This document shows positions 7,861-15,339 of a DNA stretch of 16,349 bases, in pieces; the first letter of the stretch is position 1; the number at the start of each line of letters is the position of its first letter. The stretch covers positions 1 to 16,349 of the forward strand of contig DENB01000102.1 of NCBI GenBank assembly GCA_002359495.1. The letters run 5' to 3'. The position numbers and the translations under genes are program-made. The notes under the pieces were generated by a model, which searched no databases, was not told where the DNA came from, and saw only the letters and a program-made list of their open reading frames with translations. This DNA is from Enterobacteriaceae bacterium UBA2655 (GTDB lineage: Bacteria; Pseudomonadota; Gammaproteobacteria; Enterobacterales; Enterobacteriaceae).

Positions 7861-10800
7861 TTACATAATAGGCTCAATGCGGGAATCGATTAAAACTTCG
7901 ATTGAATTACCCACCGTATAAGTGTGGTAAGTATTTCCTTCGTGAGAAATATCGTTCCCTTTTACCCAGCTACCGGCATCCACTCCCGGCATGACCAGTT
8001 CAACCTGTCCGTTAACGCCGTCAATCAACAGCTGCTTCTTGCCATCTTTCAGAATCAGGTCGGTTTCGCCCATTCGCATAACATCGCCAATCTGGATTTT
8101 CAGCGTATTGTGGCCGCTGGCGAGATCAAATTTCTCAAATCCGCTAATCACGCCGCGTTTGGCGTACAGATCAAGCACTATGCCCTGCCCCTCCAGCGCT
8201 AAGGTATCTATGCCGGCGCCGCCGCTGACGTTCATAAAGTCACTGGAGACGATTTTAATCACGTCGTTGCCGGTGCCGCCCATGGCAATATCTTTGTAGC
8301 CAATGCCGTCGATAATGTCATCGCCGTCGCCACCCAACAGGAAATCCTGCCCTGTGGTGCCGTGCAGCTTGTCATTGCCGGTCGTGAACACTTGGGTAAA
8401 CTCCGGCGTAGAGTAATACACCGAATATTGCCCGGCAGCATTATCATTACTTCCCGGTTGGCCCACCGCCACATCAGCGATGCCGTCGCCGTTCCAGTCT
8501 CCCAACGCCACGCTGTTACCCAGCCAGGCATCGTTGCTTGTGCCGCGCAGCACGTATCCCTGGGAAGGATCCGCTATAATGTCTTTGATGCTGAAGATTG
8601 GCTTCCCGTTGACGTCATTGACGCCCCAGTCATGATCCTTACCGTATACGACATAGATAGCGCCGTTATCCGTCATGCCATTGCCATCGGCATAACGGGC
8701 GCCGATGATAAAGTCATCGATGCCGTCGCCATTGATGTCGCCAGCACCGCGGATACTCCCGCCAAACCACTCGGTTGCCGAGTTTTGCTGCGTTACGGTG
8801 GATTTCTCATTCACCAACAGGAAACCGTCCTCCTGAGTAAAGGTTGGCGTATATCCGTTTGGCAGAGACATAGATGTATTAGGGAACACATCAAGATTCA
8901 GCGAGCGGTCGCCATAGCCCCCTTTCTTACCGTAAATCACATACACGCGGCCCGGGTCGCCGGGGTCGGAGTAAGGCGCCGCCAGCGCGAAGTCATCAAT
9001 GCCATCGCCGTTGATATCACCCAGCGCAGTAATCGTATTCTGCGAGGTGTTACCATCAGCGCCTCCCGTCCACTCATAGTGCAGCGACTGAATGCGGATC
9101 CCCTGTTCTGGCGTCAGATTATTCAGATCCAACTGGCTTGGCAGCCCCGCTTTAGAGCCATAAATCAGGTACGATGTGCCTGCCGAACCGCCATTGCCTG
9201 CGGATAAGTGGTTCGTGCTTCGCGGGTCGGCAATAACAAAATCGTCAATGCCGTCGCCGTTGACATCGCCGACGATACCGATACCCTCACCCAAATCCTG
9301 GCCCCATACTTTTGAAGGATCATTTGCGTTAGCATTTTGATCCTGCGCCATAATCACGGTGCCATGTACGTCTGTCGGCAGTCGCCAGGCATTATTGGTG
9401 TAGTTGAGCGTGATATTGCTATACCCTCCCTGCTGACCATAAATCACGGTTGCCTGACCGCGGCCAGCCACTCCGCCTTCACGGTTGCCGTAGATCAGGT
9501 CAGCAATGCCATCGCCGTTGATGTCGCCGCCCACGGCGGAAAAGCCGTTCCAGCTGTCTTGGTTATTAGCGTTGCGGATCACAAAGCCATTGCTGGTATC
9601 GCCGTTTTCAATCGCCTTGAGATCGAAACTGCCGTCGTAGCGATCGCGACCGCCATACAGCACGTAGATACGGTCATTCCAGTGGGAAGCAATGACCACA
9701 TCGTCAATGCCATCGCCGTTAAAATCGCCCAGCTTATTCACAATAAAGCCCATGCGATCGTTATTATTGGCGCCGTCGATACGGAATCCCTGCTGCGGCG
9801 TCAGTTCGCTAATCGTATTCAAATCGGCAAGGCCGTTTGCCGAGCCGTATAACAAATAGGTCGCGCCATTGTTTTGTCTGCCAGCGGTATCGCCATACTG
9901 CGCACTGACCATAAAATCTTCAATGCCGTCGCCATTGAAGTCTCCGGCGGTAGAGACAAACCAACCCAACTGGGAACTGGCATTGCCTTTCACTACGTTG
10001 CTCTGGTTATGGTCGATAACCAGCGGGGCATAAACACCGGCGCCGTTTTTCAGCGAGTTGATGTTGCTGCTTATATTGCCGGCTTCATCCGCGACCGCTG
10101 CCTTCACTCTGTAGGTGCCGTCACGCAGGCTGTAAATGTCGTGCGACCAGCTACCATCCGCCGCGACAGTAACATTATCGGCCAGGATAATATCGTCAGC
10201 GTCAAGCCTGCCGTTGTCGTTTTTGTCATCAAAAAGAACGACATGCAGCTTATCAAGCGCCTGGTCGCTGCCCGCGCTAACTTTACCGAACACCGTTGGC
10301 GTAATCACCGAGGTGATGTTATCGGTATTGGAGCTGCCGTTATCATCTGCGCTATCCAGCAGTAACGTTGTGTTATTGGTCGGGCTGACGGTATCGACCG
10401 TTACCGTCTGCGACCAGACCTCGCTCGCATTGCCGGCAATGTTAACGACGCGCGTTAACCATACCCAATTTTGATCGGTCAGAACGCGCGAATCGTTCCA
10501 TGACCATTTGCCGTCAATGACGTCTACATCAATCCAGGACTTGCCGTTATCGTACGAGATCTGCGCACGCTCGTCCGCTTTTAGCGCCTGATCAAGCTCG
10601 CCATGAATTGTCAGCGTCTTATCCGAGGTAATGAAATCGCTGTCCGAAACTCCGGTATCATCGCTAATGCCGGTAATCTTAGACTTCGCAACGGGTACGC
10701 CAGTCATCAGGTTAATGACATAGTCACCAGACCATTCGCCAACGTTGCCAGCGCTATCCACTACGCGTGCGTGATAAGTATGCTGTCCATCGCTGAGTTC

Positions 10801-13800
10801 CGAGTCGGTAAACTCCCAGCGTCCGTTTTTCCAACTGGCGTAGCCGACAGTCACACCGTCACGACTGACTTCGATACGCTCGCCTTCGCTCATACTGGCT
10901 GACAGGCCAAATATCAGAGTCGGCGAGGTATCATCGGTATACCCCGTCGTATTTACGGTGCCCTGCAGCGGGCCGACATCGTCGATAAGGTCGGTAATGC
11001 TGACCTTAATCTGCGGCGCCTGCGTATCCACGACGATGTTCCAGTCGTTGCTGGCCGGACCGATGTTGCCTGCTTCGTCGGCGTTCTTCGCCGTCAGCGT
11101 GTGAGCCGCATCGTTCAGGCTATTCGCAGGAGCGGTAAATGACCAGTTGCCTTCCCCGTCAGCGCGTACAGAGCCAATCAGATTGCCGTTGTCATAGATA
11201 AACACCAGCCCATTGTTTTCCGCGCCGTGGCCATTGAGCGTTGGCGTACGATCGTTAGTGCTGCCGTGGTTGGCTACATTGCCGACGATCGCTTCCTGAT
11301 CGTCGACGACGCTGTCAATGGTCGGACGGCTGACCGGGGCTACCGTATCCACATGGATCTCATAACTGTTTGACGGCGCTGACTGATTGCCTACGCTGTC
11401 GACAATGCGCGCTTCGAATTTATAGTCGCCATCTTTCAATGCGTGAACCACCGAGAAGCGCCATTCATTGTTAGCGCTTACCGCCGCCGTTCCCAGCAAA
11501 ACACCATTACACCAAATTTGTACGATTTCTCCCTGACGTAACGGCGCGCTGAGCGTTCCATACAGGTCAGGGGTCGTGTCATCGGTATAACCCTGGTGCG
11601 CCACCTTACCTTTCAATTCGCCTACATTGTCCTCAATGCCAGCAATCATGATGGTTTGATCCGGCGCAGTATAGTCGGTGGTCAGGATGAAGCTGCCGGA
11701 GCGCGGGCTTTCGTTACCCGCCGCGTCGGTCGCCGTCGCTGTGAAAATGTGCTCGCCTTCGTTCAGGTCGGACGTTTTGAAGGTCCAGTTGCCTTCCGCG
11801 TCCGTCCGCACGCTGCCCAGCAGCTGGCCGCCGTCATAGATTTTCACCAGCGCGCCCGGCTCTGCCGATCCCTTCAGCTCCGCGGCCGGGTCGTCGGTCA
11901 TGCCCCGGTTCGGCACGCTGCCCTGCACGCTGCCCACTTTGTCTTCCGCCCGGTCTATCACCGGGGCCGCCGGGGCTGCGGTGTCCACCGTAAAGCGGAA
12001 CGGCGGACTCAGCTCCGAGTCGTTGCCCGCGCTGTTGGTCGCCTTCACCGTTATCTCATGGCTGCCCTGGCCCAGGTCCGTCACCGGGGTGAAGCTCCAG
12101 TTACCTTCAGAATCCACCTTCACGCTGCCCAGCGGCTGACCTTTGTCATACACCGTCACCGTGCTGCCCGGCTGGCCCCGGCCGCTGATGGCCGGACGGC
12201 TGTCGTCCGTCACCCCGTCCGGCATCACGTTGCCCGTCACCGTGCCCCGGTCGTCGTACACCGTGCTGATGCTCACTATCACCGCACTGGTGTCCACGGT
12301 GATATCCAGCGCCGGGGAGTGCCCGCCGACGTTGCCCGCCCCGTCCGTCACCGTGGTGCTCAGGCTGTGATTGCCGTCCTTCAGCGGCGCGGCGGGCGTG
12401 AAGCTCCAGTTGCCGCTGCTGTCCGCCTTCACGCTGCCCAGTATCTGGTCGCCGTCGTAGATGGTGACCACGCTGTCCTTCTCTGCCCCGCCGCTCAGGG
12501 TCGGCTGGCTGTCATCCGTGGTCCCGCCGTTGCCGATCGGGCCTTTCACCGCGCCCACGTCATCCATCGCCACCACCCCTTCGGCCACGGACGGGGCGGT
12601 GGTGTCCACTTGCAAGCTGAAGCTGCCGGTTTCGTCGCTCACCTGGCCCACATCGTTGGTTGCGGTGGCCGTCAGGCTGTGGCTGCCCTCGCCCAGCGGC
12701 GCGGCGGGCGTGAAGCTCCAGTTGCCGCTGCCGTCCGCCTTCACACTGCCCAGCAGCTGCCCGTTGTCATACACCTTCACTATGGCGCCCGGCTCCGCCG
12801 TGCCGCTGACGGTCGGCGTGCTGTCGTCGGTCACCGCGCCTGGCTGCAGCACGCCCTGGCGGCTGCCCACGTCATCAGTGACCTGCTGGATCACCGGCGC
12901 GGCCGGCCGCCCGGTGTCGACGTTCACCACCCAGTTTCCGCCCGGCGCGGTGGCGTTGCCCGCCGGATCGATCTCCACCACGGTCAGCTCGTTGCGCCCG
13001 CCCGGCAGTGGCGTCTGCGGGGTCAGGCTCCAGTGGCCGGATGCATCCACCACCGCACGGCCGATCTCCCGGTTCTCGCCGTTGTTGTCGCTGTACACCA
13101 CCACGGTGTCCCCGGCCGTGCCGGTGCCGCTGATGCGCGGGGTGCTGTCGTCGGTGCGGTCGCCGTTCTTCAGCGGGCCGGTGACCGGACCCGCGTCGTC
13201 ATACACCTCCTCGATACCCAGCCTGCCCGCGTCCGGCGCGGTGGTGTCTACCACGATATGAATAGGTTCAGACGGTTCGCTGGTGTTGCCGGCGCTGTCG
13301 GTGATTTCGACCGTCAGGCTGTGGTCGCCCTCGCTCAGCGGTTGGTCCGGCGTAAAGCGCCAGTTGCCATTGTCATCCACTATGGTGGTGCCCAGTACGG
13401 TGTCGCCGTCCTTGACGGTGACGGTGCTGCCCGGCTCGCCCTGCCCCTTCAGCTCCGGCTGGGTGTCGTCAGTGGCATCGCCGTTATGCAGCGGCCCTGT
13501 CACATCGCCGACATTATCGGTAATTTCGCTTACTGAAGGTTTGCCTGGCGCCTGAGTATCGACATCAAAGTCATAGGTAGGAGACGCGGGGCTGGTCTGG
13601 CCGGAAGCGTCTGTTTGCGTCGTCACAACCTGGTGGTGCCCCTCGCCCAAGGGTTGTTCGGGTGTCCACGACCAGTTGCCCTCGGCATCAACCTTAGTGC
13701 TGCCGACGATTTGGCCATCGATAATGATGTTGATGGTGCAGTCAGGCTGTCCCTTGCCTGAGAAGGTCGGTGTCGTGTCATCTGTCGCACCGCCGTTTGG

Positions 13801-14400
13801 CAGCACGCCTTGCAGGGTGCCCACATTATCCGTTACGCCATGCATCACGGGTTTTTCCGGCGGCGGGTTTTGCTCTACGACGCTGGGGGTCTCGTGATGA
13901 TCATTTTTTTTATTGTGGTTTCGTATGGCCAGAACCCCGGTGGTCGCGGCACCCAATCCGAGAACGCCAAAGAGCCAAGGCAGAATCGCACCGTTGCTAT
14001 CGTCCTGGCCGGCAAAAATTTCGTCACCTGCGCCTAATGCAGGTCCGCCAAGCGCGCAAGGCGCCGTTTCTCCCTGAGCCAGCAAACCGTTTTCGTCGCC
14101 GCCCTGGGTTAACTGATAAGCATAAAGCTGGTGATCTTCCGCCATGCCTAAAAGCTGCGCCTGCGGATAAAGGTAATAATCTTTAATTAAAAGCGAAGGC
14201 TTCTCGTCTCCCTCAAGGAGGAGATAGAGATCATTACCGTCACGCTTTAGGGTAATATTTTCAGGCGCAAAGTTGTCTTCTTCAGTCCTGATATAAAATT
14301 GGGAGTCGGCAGACATCTTAATTTTTTGTAGCTTACTGCCGTTGAGTGTTACTGCTTTGGTTGGTTTTCCAGCATGATGAGCAACGAGTATTGCACGCAT
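7861..14400 (-). CDS. Giant type I-secreted RTX adhesin with Ig-like domains and a seven-repeat FG-GAP propeller
   Basis: 2179 residues and the first gene of the operon. Residues 1-100 resemble the prefix domain of BapA/SiiE-type adhesins: short beta strands and a conserved-looking RDGNDLYLLLEGDE (53-66). A hydrophobic segment at 138-159 (PWLFGVLGLGAATTGVLAI) is followed by a basic stretch. Residues 184-1460 hold twelve Ig-like domains of about 100-120 residues, each with a TDDSTPT-like loop, GNWSFTP and a closing VDTTAP-like linker. Residues about 1470-1998 carry seven FG-GAP repeats. Residues 2008-2068 carry RTX calcium-binding nonapeptides (GNDKLHGTT, GGDGDDIID, GGTGNDVIK). The remaining ~110 residues end in a non-cleaved C-terminal secretion region. 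No classical signal peptide is present, as expected for a type I substrate. It should be exported by the downstream transporter and mediate surface or cell-cell adhesion. A modest AAGGGA ribosome site lies at 14416-14411. BapA-like in architecture, but domain content differs, so I give no symbol. Confidence 0.93.
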   Translation of the reverse strand: MRAILVAHHAGKPTKAVTLNGSKLQKIKMSADSQFYIRTEEDNFAPENITLKRDGNDLYLLLEGDEKPSLLIKDYYLYPQAQLLGMAEDHQLYAYQLTQGGDENGLLAQGETAPCALGGPALGAGDEIFAGQDDSNGAILPWLFGVLGLGAATTGVLAIRNHNKKNDHHETPSVVEQNPPPEKPVMHGVTDNVGTLQGVLPNGGATDDTTPTFSGKGQPDCTINIIIDGQIVGSTKVDAEGNWSWTPEQPLGEGHHQVVTTQTDASGQTSPASPTYDFDVDTQAPGKPSVSEITDNVGDVTGPLHNGDATDDTQPELKGQGEPGSTVTVKDGDTVLGTTIVDDNGNWRFTPDQPLSEGDHSLTVEITDSAGNTSEPSEPIHIVVDTTAPDAGRLGIEEVYDDAGPVTGPLKNGDRTDDSTPRISGTGTAGDTVVVYSDNNGENREIGRAVVDASGHWSLTPQTPLPGGRNELTVVEIDPAGNATAPGGNWVVNVDTGRPAAPVIQQVTDDVGSRQGVLQPGAVTDDSTPTVSGTAEPGAIVKVYDNGQLLGSVKADGSGNWSFTPAAPLGEGSHSLTATATNDVGQVSDETGSFSLQVDTTAPSVAEGVVAMDDVGAVKGPIGNGGTTDDSQPTLSGGAEKDSVVTIYDGDQILGSVKADSSGNWSFTPAAPLKDGNHSLSTTVTDGAGNVGGHSPALDITVDTSAVIVSISTVYDDRGTVTGNVMPDGVTDDSRPAISGRGQPGSTVTVYDKGQPLGSVKVDSEGNWSFTPVTDLGQGSHEITVKATNSAGNDSELSPPFRFTVDTAAPAAPVIDRAEDKVGSVQGSVPNRGMTDDPAAELKGSAEPGALVKIYDGGQLLGSVRTDAEGNWTFKTSDLNEGEHIFTATATDAAGNESPRSGSFILTTDYTAPDQTIMIAGIEDNVGELKGKVAHQGYTDDTTPDLYGTLSAPLRQGEIVQIWCNGVLLGTAAVSANNEWRFSVVHALKDGDYKFEARIVDSVGNQSAPSNSYEIHVDTVAPVSRPTIDSVVDDQEAIVGNVANHGSTNDRTPTLNGHGAENNGLVFIYDNGNLIGSVRADGEGNWSFTAPANSLNDAAHTLTAKNADEAGNIGPASNDWNIVVDTQAPQIKVSITDLIDDVGPLQGTVNTTGYTDDTSPTLIFGLSASMSEGERIEVSRDGVTVGYASWKNGRWEFTDSELSDGQHTYHARVVDSAGNVGEWSGDYVINLMTGVPVAKSKITGISDDTGVSDSDFITSDKTLTIHGELDQALKADERAQISYDNGKSWIDVDVIDGKWSWNDSRVLTDQNWVWLTRVVNIAGNASEVWSQTVTVDTVSPTNNTTLLLDSADDNGSSNTDNITSVITPTVFGKVSAGSDQALDKLHVVLFDDKNDNGRLDADDIILADNVTVAADGSWSHDIYSLRDGTYRVKAAVADEAGNISSNINSLKNGAGVYAPLVIDHNQSNVVKGNASSQLGWFVSTAGDFNGDGIEDFMVSAQYGDTAGRQNNGATYLLYGSANGLADLNTISELTPQQGFRIDGANNNDRMGFIVNKLGDFNGDGIDDVVIASHWNDRIYVLYGGRDRYDGSFDLKAIENGDTSNGFVIRNANNQDSWNGFSAVGGDINGDGIADLIYGNREGGVAGRGQATVIYGQQGGYSNITLNYTNNAWRLPTDVHGTVIMAQDQNANANDPSKVWGQDLGEGIGIVGDVNGDGIDDFVIADPRSTNHLSAGNGGSAGTSYLIYGSKAGLPSQLDLNNLTPEQGIRIQSLHYEWTGGADGNTSQNTITALGDINGDGIDDFALAAPYSDPGDPGRVYVIYGKKGGYGDRSLNLDVFPNTSMSLPNGYTPTFTQEDGFLLVNEKSTVTQQNSATEWFGGSIRGAGDINGDGIDDFIIGARYADGNGMTDNGAIYVVYGKDHDWGVNDVNGKPIFSIKDIIADPSQGYVLRGTSNDAWLGNSVALGDWNGDGIADVAVGQPGSNDNAAGQYSVYYSTPEFTQVFTTGNDKLHGTTGQDFLLGGDGDDIIDGIGYKDIAMGGTGNDVIKIVSSDFMNVSGGAGIDTLALEGQGIVLDLYAKRGVISGFEKFDLASGHNTLKIQIGDVMRMGETDLILKDGKKQLLIDGVNGQVELVMPGVDAGSWVKGNDISHEGNTYHTYTVGNSIEVLIDSRIEPIM
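8197..8379 (-). repeat. RTX nonapeptide block in the adhesin
   Basis: Residues 2008-2068 of the adhesin follow the GGxGxDxUx calcium-binding pattern. Clear copies are GNDKLHGTT, GGDGDDIID, GGTGNDVIK and GGAGIDTLA, separated by degenerate ones. Such beta-rolls fold on meeting extracellular calcium and pull the chain through the type I channel. The number of good copies is low compared with RTX toxins, in line with a C-terminal export module of an adhesin. Confidence 0.85.
8407..9993 (-). repeat. Seven FG-GAP repeats: predicted seven-bladed beta-propeller in the adhesin
   Basis: The motif D-x-N-G-D-G-I-x-D occurs seven times, beginning at residues 1487, 1559, 1626, 1712, 1795, 1888 and 1968. 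Each follows a small-residue strand ending in G (for example LGDFNGDGIDD) and precedes a strand such as FVIAD, then a YxxYG strand. Spacing is 67-93 residues. The D-x-N-x-D-G-x-x-D loops are the calcium-binding loops of integrin-alpha FG-GAP blades, and seven is the number needed to close the integrin-type propeller. All seven loops keep every acidic position. Confidence 0.88.
10021..13851 (-). repeat. Array of twelve Ig-like domains in the adhesin
   Basis: Domain boundaries by residue are roughly 184-284, 285-389, 390-499, 500-603, 604-705, 706-810, 811-913, 914-1022, 1023-1129, 1130-1235, 1237-1340 and 1341-1460. Most start with a V-x-D-D/N-V-G motif and close with VDTxAP. Domains 1-7 and 9 share the GNWSFTP core; 8 and 10-12 are more divergent and carry the longer ALxxGxxxxFEARIVDSxGN type. 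Domain 12 holds an acidic, EF-hand-like loop, DDKNDNGRLDADD (1391-1403). These domains act as a long stalk displaying the propeller away from the cell. Confidence 0.88.
12382..12753. repeat. Near-identical 60-base DNA repeats in neighbouring Ig domains
   Basis: Bases 12382-12441 and 12694-12753 match at 58 of 60 positions and lie exactly 312 bases (104 codons) apart. They encode the LGSVKAD-x-SGNWSFTPAAPL core of domains 5 and 4. Both differences are synonymous third-position changes. Such DNA identity, beyond what protein conservation needs, suggests recent duplication or gene conversion between repeat units. Confidence 0.8.
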
Positions 14401-14633
14401 TTAAAGTGTTTCCCTTGCAAGCTAATCTAGTACTTAATCATTTCCTTTATGAAGAAAGGAAATTTATACTTTTGGCCAAGCATTTAAATTAGCTGAAGCC
14501 ATACAGTTTCCTGACCGTATGCTTTAATTTTCATAAACAAATGGCCTTAAGCTCTGAGACAGAGCGGTCTCTTTCTGAACAGGTCCTGCTGACACGAAAA
14601 GGCAGATAGTAAGACCCAAGATGTAAAACAGCA
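14401..14633 (-). promoter_or_regulatory. Long dyad-rich 5' leader of the adhesin operon
   Basis: If transcription starts about 7 bases after the predicted -10, the leader is about 233 bases with no convincing ORF. Three dyads are visible on the plus-strand text: GAGAC/GTCTC around 14556-14571 (6-base loop), CATACaGT/ACcGTATG at 14500-14521 (one mismatch), and ATTTCCTTT/AAAGGAAAT at 14440-14463. A modest Shine-Dalgarno, AAGGGA, lies at 14416-14411, 10 bases before the ATG. The leader could be a target of RNA-level control; no known riboswitch is recognised. Confidence 0.4.
14440..14463. promoter_or_regulatory. 9-bp inverted repeat near the adhesin ribosome site
   Basis: ATTTCCTTT (14440-14448) and AAAGGAAAT (14455-14463) are perfectly complementary with a 6-base spacer, ending 39 bases before the start codon. 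In the transcript it forms a 9-bp stem; in DNA it could be an operator. The AAAGGA arm itself looks like a Shine-Dalgarno sequence but is too far from the ATG to act as one. Confidence 0.45.
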
Positions 14634-14639
14634 ACACAC

Positions 14640-14669
14640 ATTATACAAGCAATAATGCTCAGATGTTAA
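14640..14669 (-). promoter_or_regulatory. Predicted sigma70 promoter of the adhesin operon
   Basis: On the minus strand TTAACA (14669-14664; 5 of 6 to TTGACA) is followed after 18 bases by a perfect TATAAT (14645-14640). This is the best promoter-like pair in the gap upstream of the adhesin. The expected start is near 14633. It sits at the edge of a very AT-rich region, where chance TATAAT boxes are more common, so the call is moderate. Confidence 0.55.
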
Positions 14670-14973
14670 TAGGAATAAAAAACTTTACGAAGATAAAAAC
14701 GCAATCAGGAATTGGCTTAATCCTTCCAAAGGGAAATCCAAGACAAACACAAAAAAAACAAAGAGATAAAAATAAAAACCCTGAATGTAAAAACATATAA
14801 AAAATAGTGAGACGTACTTTTACAGAAGACACGGAATGTGAAGAGATCTTTTTCTTACCAACGCGCGCTGATATTGTAATTGTCAAAAAAATAATCTTAT
14901 CCCGGGGTGGTCATGGTTGTAATTGATTAAAATAAAATCAGGAAAGCCTATTAATTAGCATCAAAAGTAATAA

Positions 14974-14987
14974 ATAATAATTATTAT
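14974..14987. repeat. 14-bp perfect AT palindrome
   Basis: ATAATAATTATTAT is a perfect palindrome about 310 bases upstream of the predicted promoter -35. It loosely recalls half of a Fur-type box but lacks the G/C positions, so I do not call it one. In AT-rich DNA its significance is low. Confidence 0.3.
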
Positions 14988-15227
14988 GGTAGCTAATTGA
15001 TTAGAAATTTTCCCAATTACAGTATGAGATGTAAAGATAAATAACATGATTCAACGGCGTGCCATTTTGATTTATGAGAAATATGATTAAATGTGCAATC
15101 TTTTGAAAAAGTAGCAAGGCATCTAAAAAGTCGCCTCGCCTGAGTTACCTTTATTAAGCGAACCAGTCTGAACCGGCGTTTTGACTTTATGTCATCGCCC
15201 TAGATTTTAACGCGCCGTTGACAGCAT

Positions 15228-15246
15228 CATTTTCCCAAAGAAAATG
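15228..15246. other. 7-bp stem-loop downstream of ycaP
   Basis: CATTTTC (15228-15234) and GAAAATG (15240-15246) are perfect complements around a 5-base loop, 94 bases beyond the ycaP stop codon. It is AT-rich and has no U tract on either strand, so it is not a convincing terminator. It may be a 3'-end processing structure or chance. Confidence 0.25.
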
Positions 15247-15339
15247 CAGATTATTTGTCTGTGACAGGAAAGTTGCTAACAGAGTAACAGGAAGTCCCTG
15301 TCAGACGTTGATCCGGCGAGAAGATGAAGTTTTAGCGCT

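Larger units (their letters stand above)
14670..15339. other. AT-rich gene-free region between ycaP and the adhesin promoter
   Basis: About 670 bases without a supportable gene. Composition is strongly AT-biased in the part nearest the promoter (14 G+C of 60 in both 14761-14820 and 14941-15000). Short open frames here start with TTG or lack ribosome sites. Contents seen: a perfect AT palindrome at 14974-14987, a stem-loop at 15228-15246, and no clear terminator for ycaP. Such upstream AT-rich DNA in enterobacteria is often bound by H-NS and IHF; that is inference here. Confidence 0.5.

Noticed and set aside
11712..11724. A TDAAG string in the adhesin as a LapG cleavage site
   Set aside because: It lies at residues 892-896 within Ig domain 7 as part of the conserved DAAGN strand, not in the N-terminal retention region where LapG cuts.
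11596..13536. A 646-codon open frame on the plus strand opposite the Ig array
   Set aside because: It mirrors the GC-rich, repeat-coding minus strand; its product is repetitive H/R/A/V-rich sequence with no family resemblance. Long antisense frames are expected opposite such DNA.
10021..13851. CRISPR-like or other noncoding repeat array
   Set aside because: The periodicity of about 300-330 bases is fully explained by in-frame Ig-like domains within one open reading frame.
14659..14886. 75-codon hydrophobic frame on the minus strand upstream of the adhesin
   Set aside because: It begins with TTG and no ribosome site, has phenylalanine-rich composition typical of AT-rich noncoding DNA, and overlaps the predicted -35 box.
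14974..14987. Fur box upstream of the adhesin
   Set aside because: Only the AT core matches; the G/C positions of the Fur consensus are missing and the surrounding DNA is very AT-rich.
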